Program-made: the position numbers and the translations under genes
Shown: in pieces, positions 43,688-54,508 of the stretch
Position numbering within the stretch: the first letter of the stretch is position 1
How the letters are laid out: each line of letters starts with the position of its first letter
The notes under the pieces: model-generated
The model's input: only the letters and a program-made list of their open reading frames with translations
Database searches by the model: none
Told to the model about the DNA's origin: nothing
From: DAHUYF01 sp035945115
Lineage (GTDB): Bacteria; Pseudomonadota; Alphaproteobacteria; ATCC43930; CGMCC-115725
Direction: 5' to 3'
Assembly: GCA_035945115.1 (NCBI GenBank)
Contig: DASZAN010000168.1
Span: forward strand, 11,461 to 75,460
Length of the DNA stretch: 64,000 bases

Positions 43688-44671
43688 ATGGCGGTGATCG
43701 ACGTCCACACGCATATGCTCAACAAGGAGTGGCTCGAGTTGCTCCGCCGCCACGGCAAGCCGCGTTACGAGGTGCGGAAGAGCCTGGATGCGCCCGAAGG
43801 CATCTTCCTCGATGGCGCGCCTTTCATGACGCCGCAGCCGGGCCATTTCGACTACGACGCGCGCATCAAGGCGATGGACGAGGCGAAGGTCGACCTCGCG
43901 ATCCTCTCGCTCACCTGCCCCAATGTCTATTGGGGCGGCGAGAGGGTGAGCCTCGAAGCGGCTGAGATCGCCAACGACGACATGGCGCGAGCCGAGAAGG
44001 CGTACCCCGGCCGCATCCGCTGGATGGCCTCGCTGCCCTGGGAATATCCCGAGGCGGCCGTAGGCGAGCTCCGGCGCTGCTGCGATCAAGGTGCGGTCGG
44101 CGTCATGGTGCTCGCGAACATCAACGGGCGCTCGCTCACCGAGCCACATTTCACACCTGTCTGGCAGGAGATCGACCGGCGGGGCTTGCCGGTGCTGGTG
44201 CATCCGACGGCGCCGCCCGGCACGCCCGAGATGGATCTCCGCGCCTACAATCTCATCGCGTCCATCGGCTTCATGTTCGACACCAGCCTCGCCGTCGCGC
44301 GGATGATCTTCGACGGCTTCTTCGACCGGTTCCCCAATCTGAAGCTCATCGCCTCGCACGCCGGCGCGGCGCTGCCCTATCTGGTCGGCCGGCTCGACAT
44401 CTGCTTCGACAAGATGAACGCCGCGCGAACGCGCATAAACACGCCGCCGCGCGATTACCTCCGCCACATCTACTACGACAGCGTGACGTACCGGCAGGAG
44501 GCGCTCGATCTCTGCATCAATGTCGGCGGTGCCGATCACGTGCTTTACGGCTCCGACTATCCCCACAACATCGGGGACATGAAGGGCTGCTTGTCGCGCG
44601 TCGACGCGCTTCCGGAAAAGCAACGCCTCCAGGTGCGCGGCGAGAACGCCAAGCGGATTTTCAAGCTCTAG
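43688..44671 (+). CDS. Amidohydrolase-2 (ACMSD-like) family metal-dependent hydrolase/decarboxylase
   Basis: About 327 residues of the amidohydrolase_2 family, a TIM barrel related to aminocarboxymuconate-semialdehyde decarboxylase. Metal and catalytic positions are visible: HTHM at the start, LVHPTAPP, IASHAGAALPY and the Asp in LYGSDYPHN. Members decarboxylate or hydrolyse aromatic-derived acids; the substrate is unknown. The second ATG (43688, MAVIDVHTHM) has better spacing to AGGGAG than the one at 43682. Followed after 63 bases by pmbA. Confidence 0.9.
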   Translation: MAVIDVHTHMLNKEWLELLRRHGKPRYEVRKSLDAPEGIFLDGAPFMTPQPGHFDYDARIKAMDEAKVDLAILSLTCPNVYWGGERVSLEAAEIANDDMARAEKAYPGRIRWMASLPWEYPEAAVGELRRCCDQGAVGVMVLANINGRSLTEPHFTPVWQEIDRRGLPVLVHPTAPPGTPEMDLRAYNLIASIGFMFDTSLAVARMIFDGFFDRFPNLKLIASHAGAALPYLVGRLDICFDKMNAARTRINTPPRDYLRHIYYDSVTYRQEALDLCINVGGADHVLYGSDYPHNIGDMKGCLSRVDALPEKQRLQVRGENAKRIFKL

Positions 44672-44734
44672 CGCTGGGTGGAAACGGCGGCTCTACCCAT
44701 ATAAAGCCTTTCCCATCAGGCGTAGTCTCGACCC

Positions 44735-46075
44735 ATGTCCTCGCCCGACGCTCTCTCGCTCCTCGACGATCTCATCAAGAAAGCGCGCCGCGCCGGTGCC
44801 GACGCGGCCGATGGCGTGTTGGTCGAAGGCGTAAGCGTGAGCCACGCGCAGCGCTTGGGGCGCACGGAAAAGCTCGAGCGGTCCGAGAATTTCGACCTCG
44901 GGCTGCGCGTCCTCATCGGCAAACATCAGGCGATCGTTTCCTCGAACGACCGCCGCGCCGAGCAACTCGATGCGCTCGTCGAGCGCGCGATCGCCATGGC
45001 GAAAGCGGTGCCGGAAGATCCCTATTGCGGCCTCGCCGAGCCCGCCGAGATCGCGCGGCAATGGCCGGACCTCGATCTCGTCGATGATATGGAGCCGTCG
45101 CCCGAGCTGCTGATCGCCCGCGCCGCCGCGGCCGAGGACGCGGCACGAGCCGTGCCCGGCGTCACCAACTCGGAAGGGGCGGAGGCGAGCTGGCAGCGCT
45201 CGCGGCTCGCGCTTGCCGCATCGAACGGCTTTGGCGGGAGCTATGTCGGCAGCGGCCACAGCGTGAGCGCCAGCGTGCTCGCCGGCGAAGGCGCCGGCAT
45301 GGAGCGCGATTACGATTACACCACCGCCATCCATGCCAGCGATCTCCGCGATCCCGCCGAGGTGGGGCGGCGCGCCGGCGAGCGAGCGGTGCGCCGTCTC
45401 GGGGCGCGCAAGGTCGCGACATGCCATGTGCCCGTCGTCTATGATCCGCGGGTCGCGCCGAGCCTCATCGGCCACCTCATCGGCGCCATCAATGGGCCGG
45501 CCATCGCGCGCGGCACGAGCTTCTTGAAGGAGAAGCGCGGCGAGCGCGTCTTTGCCGCGGGCATCACCATCATCGACGATCCGCACAAGCCGCGCGGCCT
45601 TCGCTCACGACCCTTCGATGGCGAAGGCATCGCACCCGAGCGCCGAGCGATCGTCGATGACGGCGTCCTGACGACGTGGCTCTTGGATCTTGCCTCGGCG
45701 CGCCAGCTCGGACTCAAGACCACCGGCCATGCCGCGCGCGGCACCTCCTCGCCGCCGAGCCCGTCGCCGAGCAATCTCTGGCTCGCACCGGGCGCCGTCA
45801 CCCAGCGCGAGCTCATCGGCGACATCCCGCGCGGCCTTTACGTCACCGAGCTCATGGGCATGGGTGTCAACGGCGTCACCGGCGACTACAGCCGCGGCGC
45901 CGCCGGCTTCTGGATCGAGAACGGCGAACTCACCTTTCCCGTCAGCGAGATCACCATTGCCGGCAACCTCAAGGACATGTACCGCCAGCTCACCGCCGCC
46001 AACGATCTCGAGTTCAAGACCGGCATCGACGCGCCGACGATTCGCGTCGACGGGATGACCATCGCCGGCACGTAA
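44735..46075 (+). CDS. pmbA: TldE/PmbA, partner of metalloprotease TldD
   Basis: A 446-residue PmbA, the non-zinc half of the TldD/TldE complex. SENFDLGLRVLIGKHQAIVSSND, SNGFGGSYVGSGHSVSASVLAG, PVVYDPRVAPSLIGHLIGAINGPAIARGTSFL and the C-terminal GAVTQRELIGDIPRGLYVTELMGMGVNGVTGDYSRGA are diagnostic; the HExxxH zinc motif of TldD is absent as expected. Start ATG at 44735. It lies 13 kb from tldD, not in the same operon. Confidence 0.95.
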   Translation: MSSPDALSLLDDLIKKARRAGADAADGVLVEGVSVSHAQRLGRTEKLERSENFDLGLRVLIGKHQAIVSSNDRRAEQLDALVERAIAMAKAVPEDPYCGLAEPAEIARQWPDLDLVDDMEPSPELLIARAAAAEDAARAVPGVTNSEGAEASWQRSRLALAASNGFGGSYVGSGHSVSASVLAGEGAGMERDYDYTTAIHASDLRDPAEVGRRAGERAVRRLGARKVATCHVPVVYDPRVAPSLIGHLIGAINGPAIARGTSFLKEKRGERVFAAGITIIDDPHKPRGLRSRPFDGEGIAPERRAIVDDGVLTTWLLDLASARQLGLKTTGHAARGTSSPPSPSPSNLWLAPGAVTQRELIGDIPRGLYVTELMGMGVNGVTGDYSRGAAGFWIENGELTFPVSEITIAGNLKDMYRQLTAANDLEFKTGIDAPTIRVDGMTIAGT

Positions 46076-46093
46076 CGACGACGCCGCTATCCG

Positions 46094-46816
46094 CTAGTCG
46101 AAGAGACGCCGCAGAAGTGGCCCGAGGCCCGTTGCTCCAGAGGTGGGAGACTGGCCGGTCGCTTCCATGCGGCTGCGGATGTCGGCCACCTGCCACCCCG
46201 TGAGGTCGGCGAGCACATCCGCCTCCTGGGCAAAGCGCTGCGGCAGGCTATCGCGGTATCGATCGCCCGCGCGACACTCGGCGGCACCGACCCAGGGATG
46301 CCGCAGCACATATCGGCCCTGGAAATTCTCGCGGTCGCGCGTCTCCATGAGCGCGAGGTCTTCGGGGAAATGCGCGGCGTCGTAACGCAGGTGAAGCCGC
46401 GTTACATAGGCGCCGACGCCTGCACCGCCGCCACGAAAGGGCGTGTCATCGTCGCCGCCGATCCAGCGCGCACCAAGCTCGGCCACTTCCCTGTGGGTGA
46501 GCGGATCGGCGGCGCAAGGATCGCACCAGCCCATGTCCCAGGCGTATTCGAGAAACACGGCGCGCATGTCTTGGCGCGCGACCGCGCGATCGAACATCGC
46601 GGTATAGAACTTGCCGAACTCGTCCTTGACGTAGAGCGGCACATCCATCCCGGTCGGCAGCTTGACCGTACGATAGTTCGTGGTCTCGACCCGACCGCGC
46701 CGCGTCAGCGCCAGGACGATCAGATCCTGCGGACCGTCGGCGTTCACCGTACCCAAGCGCAACGGCAGCATGAATTTCTTGCTCTCGTAGCGCACTTGCA
46801 ACGCTGGTCGCCGCAT
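46094..46816 (-). CDS. Shortened DUF2330 family protein (C-terminal half only)
   Basis: A 240-residue protein that matches the C-terminal half of DUF2330 proteins: LPLRLGTVNADGPQDLIVLALTRRGRVETTNYRTVKLP, EFGKFYTAMFDRAVARQDMRAVFLEYAWDMGWCDPCAADPL and the later RHPWVG. Family members as I know them start with a signal peptide and a further domain of about 150-200 residues, missing here. The frame upstream offers no room for it, since the next gene begins 83 bases away. A good GGAGGAAGG site precedes the ATG at 46816, so it may still be translated, but it would not be exported. Either a decayed gene or a cytoplasmic variant. Confidence 0.65.
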   Translation of the reverse strand: MRRPALQVRYESKKFMLPLRLGTVNADGPQDLIVLALTRRGRVETTNYRTVKLPTGMDVPLYVKDEFGKFYTAMFDRAVARQDMRAVFLEYAWDMGWCDPCAADPLTHREVAELGARWIGGDDDTPFRGGGAGVGAYVTRLHLRYDAAHFPEDLALMETRDRENFQGRYVLRHPWVGAAECRAGDRYRDSLPQRFAQEADVLADLTGWQVADIRSRMEATGQSPTSGATGLGPLLRRLFD

Positions 46817-46898
46817 CCTTCCCTTCCTCCGCGAACGAAACGCTCAATCGCAAGTTGGACGGAACTAGGGCCGCGGCCGGGCAAAGCGGTGATTTGTG

Positions 46899-47810
46899 CT
46901 AGGGAAGCGGGCGGATGAGCGAGAGCGGCGTTGCCGCGATGCGTAGACTGACCGGCAAGGTGAGCTGGATGTCGCCATCGAGCTGCACTGGGGCGCCGGC
47001 GGGTTCGCGGAGTTGGATGCTTTTCGCGGGAATGACATGGAAGCTCGGCCAGCGCGGGAGAAGGCCGAGGCCCATGGCGGCCATATATCCCACAGCGGCG
47101 CTGCGCCCGGCGCGCCGGAACACCGCCACCTGAAAGAGCGGGTCGTCGAGCCGCGCCTCGGGCGCGAGCACGAAGCGCCCGCCATAGAAATGCGACTTCG
47201 CCGCAACCAGCGAGGCGGCTTCGAACGCGCTGCCATCGAGTTCGGCGCGATAGGCGGCGGGACGATAGTCGCGAAGCCGTCCGAGGATGCTCACGACGTA
47301 GGCCAGCTTGCCGGTGCCGCGCTTCAGCGCGAGATCGAGTGCCGCCACCACATCGGCATCGAAGCCCACGCCCGCCATCACGAGAAAGCGCCGCCCGGTG
47401 CTCGACCCCTCGGCCACGGCCTCGCCCGGCCAGACCGGCGATGCCGGCGCGAACGCCGCAAGGCGCGCGAGCGCGGCGACGCCGCGCGGCAGGCCGATCT
47501 CGGCCGCGAGCACATTGGCGGTGCCAAGCGGGAAGATGGCGAGCGGCAGCGGCGAGAGGGCCAAGCCGTTCACCGCCTCGTTGATCGTGCCGTCGCCGCC
47601 GGCGACGGCCACCGCCTCGAAGCGGGCGGGATCGGCACTGCGCGCCAAGGCCTCGGCGTGCCGCGGCCCGGTGGTCTCGTTCAGCGTGACGGGTGCCCGG
47701 AGCGCCGCGAGCGCCTCAAGCCAGCGTCGGAAGCGCCGCGTCTTGCGGCGGCCCGCCGTCGGATTGAAAATCACCAAGAGACGGCGCGGCCGCCGCTCGG
47801 CTCGGTCCAT
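46899..47810 (-). CDS. Diacylglycerol/sphingosine kinase-family lipid kinase
   Basis: About 303 residues of the DAGK catalytic family (YegS/LCB5-like). RLLVIFNPTAGRRKTRRF opens the nucleotide-binding domain; VAVAGGDGTINEAVNGLALSPLPLAIFPLGTANVLAAEIGLP holds the GGDGT motif; a beta-rich C-terminal domain with VMAGVGFDADVV and VQLDGD follows. The lipid substrate (diacylglycerol, phosphatidylglycerol or a sphingoid base) is undetermined. Start at 47810 is behind GGGAGGG. Divergent from the lipid A operon. Confidence 0.92.
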   Translation of the reverse strand: MDRAERRPRRLLVIFNPTAGRRKTRRFRRWLEALAALRAPVTLNETTGPRHAEALARSADPARFEAVAVAGGDGTINEAVNGLALSPLPLAIFPLGTANVLAAEIGLPRGVAALARLAAFAPASPVWPGEAVAEGSSTGRRFLVMAGVGFDADVVAALDLALKRGTGKLAYVVSILGRLRDYRPAAYRAELDGSAFEAASLVAAKSHFYGGRFVLAPEARLDDPLFQVAVFRRAGRSAAVGYMAAMGLGLLPRWPSFHVIPAKSIQLREPAGAPVQLDGDIQLTLPVSLRIAATPLSLIRPLP

Positions 47811-47941
47811 GCGCCCTCCCCGCGCTACCCTCATAACCGAGGGCGCGCGTTCCGTCATGCGTCTTTCTCGCTCCCGCCCCCCGCTTGGCCGGCGTGGCGA
47901 GCGGCGTGCTATGATGGGCCGATGAGGGGACCGGACTCGCT

Positions 47942-49777
<1,836 letters not shown>

Positions 49778-49779
49778 GC

Positions 49780-50529
49780 ATGCCGAGTGCCAAACGCTTG
49801 CTGCGCTCCGATGCGGCGCAACGGTTCTCATGCTGGCTCGCCCACCTCTATGTCCGCTTCGTCTTCTGGACGAGCCGGTGGGAGACCGAGCGCGACGACA
49901 TTCCGCGCAATCTCCGCCGAGACGGAAAATCCTTCATCGTCGCCTTCTGGCATGGTCGTCTCTTGATGTTGCCGCTCGCCTGGCACGGCATGGGATTGCT
50001 GCACATGTTGATCTCCGGCCATCGCGACGGCCGCTTGATTGCCGACATCGTCAGCTATTTTGGCATCCGCTCGATCGCCGGCTCGTCGAACCAAGGCGGC
50101 AGCGGCGCGCTTCGCGCCATGGTGCGCCAGATTCGCGCCGGCGATTGCGTCGGCATCACGCCCGATGGACCGGACGGGCCGGCGATGCGCAGCTCCGCCG
50201 GCATCGTCGGCGCGGCGCGACTGGCGCGCGTGCCGATCGTGCCCATCAGCTATGCCACGAGCCGGCGGCGCATCCTCAATACCTGGGACCGGTTTCACCT
50301 GCCGCTGCCGTGGAGCCGCGGCATTTTCATCTGGGGCGAGCCGATCGAGGTGCAGGCCGATCTCAGCGAGGACGCGGTCGAGACCTGGCGCCGCCACATC
50401 GAGGAGCGCATGATCGCGCAGACCGCGGAAGCCGACCGGCGCGTCGGCTGCGAGGCGACGGCGCCCGGCACGCTGGGACGCGACGCGTTTCGCGCCATGC
50501 ACCGTCCCGCCGCTGAGGAAAGCCGATGA
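49780..50529 (+). CDS. DUF374 acyltransferase-like protein
   Basis: A 249-residue DUF374 protein of the lysophospholipid acyltransferase superfamily. FIVAFWHGRLLMLPL contains the HG pair of the active-site block, and ISGHRDGRLIADIVSYFGI, VGITPDGPDGPAMRSSAGIVGAARLARVPIVPISYA the remaining blocks. Almost always found between msbA and waaA in alphaproteobacteria, implying a part in lipid A or lipopolysaccharide acylation; activity not established. Starts three bases after msbA and overlaps waaA by four. Confidence 0.9.
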   Translation: MPSAKRLLRSDAAQRFSCWLAHLYVRFVFWTSRWETERDDIPRNLRRDGKSFIVAFWHGRLLMLPLAWHGMGLLHMLISGHRDGRLIADIVSYFGIRSIAGSSNQGGSGALRAMVRQIRAGDCVGITPDGPDGPAMRSSAGIVGAARLARVPIVPISYATSRRRILNTWDRFHLPLPWSRGIFIWGEPIEVQADLSEDAVETWRRHIEERMIAQTAEADRRVGCEATAPGTLGRDAFRAMHRPAAEESR

Positions 50530-51824
50530 GCACGCTCCGTCTCTATCGCGCGCTCACCACGCTGGTGGGACCGCTCGTGATTCTTTACCTGCTGCGGCGC
50601 ATGGCGCGGGGCAAGGAGGATCGCGCGCGCTTTGCCGAGCGCCGCGGCAATCCCGGGCGCGGGCGGCCCGAGGGACCGCTCGTCTGGGTGCACGCCGCCA
50701 GCATCGGCGAGGCGGTCTCCATGCTGGCGCTCATCGACGAGATTGCCGCGACGCATCCGGCGCTGTCCGTGCTCGTCACCACCGGCACCGTCACCTCGGC
50801 ACGCCTCCTGGCGACGCGCCTTCCGGAAGGCCGCGCCTTCCACCAATACGTGCCGGTGGATCGGCCGGCTTACGTACGGCGCTTCCTTGACCATTGGCGG
50901 CCCGATCTTGCGCTCTGGGTCGAGTCGGAGCTCTGGCCCAATCTTGTCATGGCGACGCAGGCGCGAGGGATTCCGCTCCTCCTCGTGAACGGCCGCATGT
51001 CGCACGCTTCGTTCGCGCGCTGGCAGCGCTGGCCCGCCATCATCAATCCCGTGATCGGCGCGTTCGATCTTTGCCTCGCGCAGGACGCGGTGCAGGCCGA
51101 GCGGCTCCGCCAGCTCGGCGCCCGCCGCGCCCTTTCCGTCGGCAATCTCAAGGCGGCGGCAGGTCCGCTGCCGGTGAGCGAGCCCGAGCTCGCCAAGCTC
51201 GCGGCGCAAGCGGCGGGACGCCCGCTGTGGCTTGCCGCCAGCACGCACGAGGGCGAGGAGGTGATCGCGGCCAGGGTGCATCGCCGGCTTGAGGAGCGTT
51301 GGCCCGATCTCCTCACCATCATCGTGCCGCGCCATCCCGCGCGCGCCGCCGCCATCGCTGCTTTGCTGCGCCAGCGCGGGCTCCGCGTCGCGCGGCGCTC
51401 GGCGGCCGAGGCGATCGACGCCGCGGTCGACATCTATCTCGGCGATACCTTGGGCGAGCTCGGCCTCTTCTACCGCCTCGCCGGCGTTGCCTTCATCGGC
51501 GGCTCCATGGTGCCCGCGGGCGGGCACAACCCGCTCGAGGCGGCGCTCCTCGACTGCGCCGTTCTGCACGGGCCCGACATGAGCAATTGCGCCGCGATCG
51601 CCCGCGACCTCGCCGCCGCTGGTGCGGCGCTCACGGTACGCGATGCCGAAGAGTTCGCCACTGCTCTCGCCCGCCTTCTCGCCGATCCCGGCGAGCGCGC
51701 GCGGCGTGCTGCCGCCGGTCTCGACGTCGCCGCCGACAACCGCGCCGTGCTCGACGCCGTGATGGAGCGCATCGCGCCGTGGCTCGAGCGGCTCACGCCC
51801 CATGCCGCCTCCGCCTACGCCTGA
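50526..51824 (+). CDS. waaA: 3-deoxy-D-manno-octulosonic acid (Kdo) transferase
   Basis: A 432-residue GT30 glycosyltransferase that adds Kdo to the lipid A precursor at the inner membrane. VWVHAASIGEAVSMLALIDE contains the catalytic Glu; ESELWPNLVMATQARGIPLLLVNGRMSHASFARWQ, STHEGEEVIAARVHRRL, PRHPARA and FIGGSMVPAGGHNPLEAA are family landmarks. One N-terminal membrane anchor (LVGPLVILYLL). Overlaps the DUF374 gene by four bases and lpxK by 23. Confidence 0.95.
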   Translation: MSTLRLYRALTTLVGPLVILYLLRRMARGKEDRARFAERRGNPGRGRPEGPLVWVHAASIGEAVSMLALIDEIAATHPALSVLVTTGTVTSARLLATRLPEGRAFHQYVPVDRPAYVRRFLDHWRPDLALWVESELWPNLVMATQARGIPLLLVNGRMSHASFARWQRWPAIINPVIGAFDLCLAQDAVQAERLRQLGARRALSVGNLKAAAGPLPVSEPELAKLAAQAAGRPLWLAASTHEGEEVIAARVHRRLEERWPDLLTIIVPRHPARAAAIAALLRQRGLRVARRSAAEAIDAAVDIYLGDTLGELGLFYRLAGVAFIGGSMVPAGGHNPLEAALLDCAVLHGPDMSNCAAIARDLAAAGAALTVRDAEEFATALARLLADPGERARRAAAGLDVAADNRAVLDAVMERIAPWLERLTPHAASAYA

Positions 51825-52827
51825 GTTCTGGGCGCATCGCGGCCTCCTCTCCACTGTGCTTGCGCCCGCCGCCTGGGTCTATGGGATGGCAGGGGCGGCA
51901 CGGCAGCGCTGGACGGCGCCGTGGCGCGCGCCGGTGCCGGTGGTCTGCGTCGGCAATCTTGTGGCAGGCGGCGCCGGTAAGACGCCAGTCAGCCTCTCGC
52001 TGGCGCGGCGCCTTCGCGAGCGCCGATGGCGCGTCCACATTCTGAGCCGCGGCTATGGCGGGCGGAGTCCCGGTCCCCTGGCGGTGGATCCCGCCCGGCA
52101 CACCGCCGATGAGGTCGGCGACGAGCCGCTGCTCCTGGCCGAGGTCGCGCCCTGTTGGGTGGCGCCCGACCGCGTCGCTGGCGCCAAGGCGGCGATCGCC
52201 GCCGGCGCCGAGCTGCTTCTCCTCGATGACGGCTTCCAGAATCCGACGCTTGCCAAAGACCTCTCGCTGGTGGTCATCGACGGCGCTTACGGGCTCGGCA
52301 ACGGCCGGGTCCTGCCCGCGGGACCGCTGCGCGAGCCGCTCGCCCGTGGCCTCGCGCGCGCCGACGCGATCGTGCTGATGGGCGATGATGCCGCCGGCGT
52401 CGCGGCGCTCACCGCCAGCAAGCCCCTGTGCCGGGCGCGGTTGGTGCCGGAAAATCCCGGTGACGTGGCAGGGCGAACCGTCGTCGCTCTTGCCGGAATC
52501 GGCCGGCCGGAGAAATTCTTCACGACACTCGAGGAGGCCGGCGCGCGGATCTTCAGAACCTACGCGTTTCCCGATCACCACCGCTATCGCGAGGACGAAC
52601 TCGCGCGCCCGCTCGCCGAAGCCGAAGGCGCGGGCGCGATGCTGATCACGACCACGAAAGACTGGGTGCGGCTTCCGCCGGCGCTCCGCCCACAGATTCG
52701 CGCGCTGTCTGTGAGCGTCGTCTGGGACGATCTCGCCGCTCTCGACGCGCTGCTCGACCGCGTTCACTTGCCGCGCCGGCAACGGGGACAGGGCGGGGGA
52801 GTGGCGGACGAGGCCGAGACGCCTTGA
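51802..52827 (+). CDS. lpxK: Tetraacyldisaccharide 4'-kinase
   Basis: A 341-residue LpxK that phosphorylates the lipid A disaccharide at position 4'. Walker A is VCVGNLVAGGAGKTPVSLSLAR; ILSRGYGG, DEVGDEPLLLA and LLLDDGFQNPTLAKDLSLVVIDGAYGLGNGRVLPAGPLREP are characteristic. N-terminal hydrophobic anchor. Its 5' end lies 23 bases inside waaA and its stop forms TTGA with the next start. Short Gln/Gly-rich C-terminal tail. Confidence 0.95.
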   Translation: MPPPPTPEFWAHRGLLSTVLAPAAWVYGMAGAARQRWTAPWRAPVPVVCVGNLVAGGAGKTPVSLSLARRLRERRWRVHILSRGYGGRSPGPLAVDPARHTADEVGDEPLLLAEVAPCWVAPDRVAGAKAAIAAGAELLLLDDGFQNPTLAKDLSLVVIDGAYGLGNGRVLPAGPLREPLARGLARADAIVLMGDDAAGVAALTASKPLCRARLVPENPGDVAGRTVVALAGIGRPEKFFTTLEEAGARIFRTYAFPDHHRYREDELARPLAEAEGAGAMLITTTKDWVRLPPALRPQIRALSVSVVWDDLAALDALLDRVHLPRRQRGQGGGVADEAETP

Positions 52828-53699
52828 GCAAGCGCCTTCTCGACTTTATCGAAGGCGCAGGCGCGGTGCTCGTCTATGCGCTTTTCCGCGCATTGCCGCT
52901 CGATGCCGCATCGTCGGTGGGCGGATTTCTTGCGCGCACGATCGGCCCGCGGCTCGGATTGAGCCGTCGCGCCCTCAAGAATCTTCGCCGCGCCCTGCCT
53001 GAGCTCGACGACGCCGCGGCATCGCGCGTCATCCTCGGCATGTGGGACAATTTGGGTCGCGTCATCGCCGAATACCCGCATCTCGGCCAATACCGCATCT
53101 ATGCCGAGGACGGGCGCATCGAGATGGTGGGCACGGAGCACATCCGCGCGCAGAACGCGCCCGGCAAGCGCGCCATCTTCTTCTCCGGCCATTTCGGCAA
53201 CTGGGAGGTGCCGGCGATGGCGCTGACGCAAGCGGGCCTTTCGGTCGTCGTGATGTACCGCGCCGCCAACAATCCCTTCGTCGACCGCCTCATCAATCAC
53301 GCGCGCAGCGTCGTCGGCAGCGAGCTTGCCGCCAAGGGCAGCGCCGGCGCGCGACGCATGCTCGCGGCGATGAAGAGGGATCGGCACATCGCCATGCTCG
53401 TCGATCAGAAGCAGAATGACGGCATCGCCGTGCCGTTCTTCGGCCGCGATGCCATGACCGGACCGGCGCTCGCCACCTTCGCCTTGCGCTTCGATGCCGC
53501 TGTGGTGCCGGTGCGGGTCGACCGCCTCAAAGGCGCGCGCTTCCGCATCACCGCCGAGCCGCCGCTCGCCTATGCCAAGACCGGCGATGCCGAAGTCGAC
53601 ACGCTCGCCCTGATGACGAAGGTCAACCAAGTGCTCGAGCGCTGGATTCGCGAGCGCCCCGACCACTGGTTCTGGGTCCACCGCCGGTGGCCGGATTAA
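52824..53699 (+). CDS. Lipid A biosynthesis acyltransferase (LpxL/HtrB family)
   Basis: A 291-residue Kdo-dependent late acyltransferase. The catalytic HX4 motif is in FFSGHFGNWEVPAMAL; VVMYRAANNPFVDRLIN, MLVDQKQNDGIAVPFFGRDAMTGPALATFALR and ERPDHWFWVHRRW complete the LpxL pattern. It adds a secondary acyl chain to Kdo-lipid A. Start is a TTG at 52824 overlapping the lpxK stop (TTGA). Its 3' end overlaps the convergent M23 gene by four bases. Last gene of the lipid A operon. Confidence 0.93.
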   Translation: MSKRLLDFIEGAGAVLVYALFRALPLDAASSVGGFLARTIGPRLGLSRRALKNLRRALPELDDAAASRVILGMWDNLGRVIAEYPHLGQYRIYAEDGRIEMVGTEHIRAQNAPGKRAIFFSGHFGNWEVPAMALTQAGLSVVVMYRAANNPFVDRLINHARSVVGSELAAKGSAGARRMLAAMKRDRHIAMLVDQKQNDGIAVPFFGRDAMTGPALATFALRFDAAVVPVRVDRLKGARFRITAEPPLAYAKTGDAEVDTLALMTKVNQVLERWIRERPDHWFWVHRRWPD

Positions 53700-54508
53700 T
53701 TCCCGGGCATCGGTCCTGCCGCCAGCATCGGATCGAGGCGCACGTCGTACCAGTTGAGGGACCAGTGGAGATGCGGGCCGGTGACGCGGCCCGTGGCGCC
53801 GACGATCCCGATGGGGGTACCGGCGTCCACATGCTGACCCGCGGTCACATCGACGCGGTCCATGTGCTGGTAGGTGGTGGCGAGGCCGTAGCCGTGATCG
53901 ATGATCACGGTGCCGCCTGTAAAGAACAGGTCGCGCTCGGCGAGTGTCACAGTGCCGGCCGCGGCCGCCATCACAGGCGTGCCGCGGGGTGCGGCGATGT
54001 CGACACCCATATGCGGGGCGCGCGGCTCGCCGTTCAAAATACGCTGGCTGCCATAGACGCCGGAGATCGGCCCGAGCGCCGGCCAGCGCAGCGGCGCCTC
54101 AAAGAAGATGAGATCGCTGTCCACCTTCCGTGCCGCGGCGGTGAGTGCGCGCTCACGGTCGATGCGCTCCTGCGTCGCGGCATCGGGCGTCACCTGTTGT
54201 GGCGGCAAGCCGTCGATGCGCTGCACCTCGTATTGTCGCGTGGCGACAGCAAACGTGCGGTGCTCGCGGCCGCCATCGGGAAAGGTGACATCGAGGGTTG
54301 CTTCAGCCGGTGCGTCGCGGCCGAAGCCGAGAACAAAGCCTCCGTCGGGCGCCACTCGCACCGCGTGGCCGTCGAGCGTGACGGTCGCGCCCGGATCGGT
54401 CTTGCCGCGGACGAGACCGCCTTGCGTGAAAGCGCCTTCGAGGTTCACGGTGCCGGCCGCACAGGGCGAGGCCCAAACGGCGAGAGCGAGCGCGGCGGCA
54501 AGCCTCAC
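53696..54508 (-). CDS. M23 family (LytM-domain) peptidoglycan endopeptidase
   Basis: A 270-residue secreted protein with signal peptide (LAAALALAVWASPCAAG), a short Ig-like N-terminal region (GLVRGKTDPGATVTLDGHAVRVAPDGGF) and a LytM domain. The zinc ligands are seen in PHMGVDIAAPRGTPV and GPHLHWSL, so it is likely an active endopeptidase. The upstream domain resembles those of periplasmic LytM proteins that trim the wall. Start is a GTG at 54508 overlapping the xseA stop (GTGA), a frequent alphaproteobacterial pair. Confidence 0.92.
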   Translation of the reverse strand: MRLAAALALAVWASPCAAGTVNLEGAFTQGGLVRGKTDPGATVTLDGHAVRVAPDGGFVLGFGRDAPAEATLDVTFPDGGREHRTFAVATRQYEVQRIDGLPPQQVTPDAATQERIDRERALTAAARKVDSDLIFFEAPLRWPALGPISGVYGSQRILNGEPRAPHMGVDIAAPRGTPVMAAAAGTVTLAERDLFFTGGTVIIDHGYGLATTYQHMDRVDVTAGQHVDAGTPIGIVGATGRVTGPHLHWSLNWYDVRLDPMLAAGPMPGN

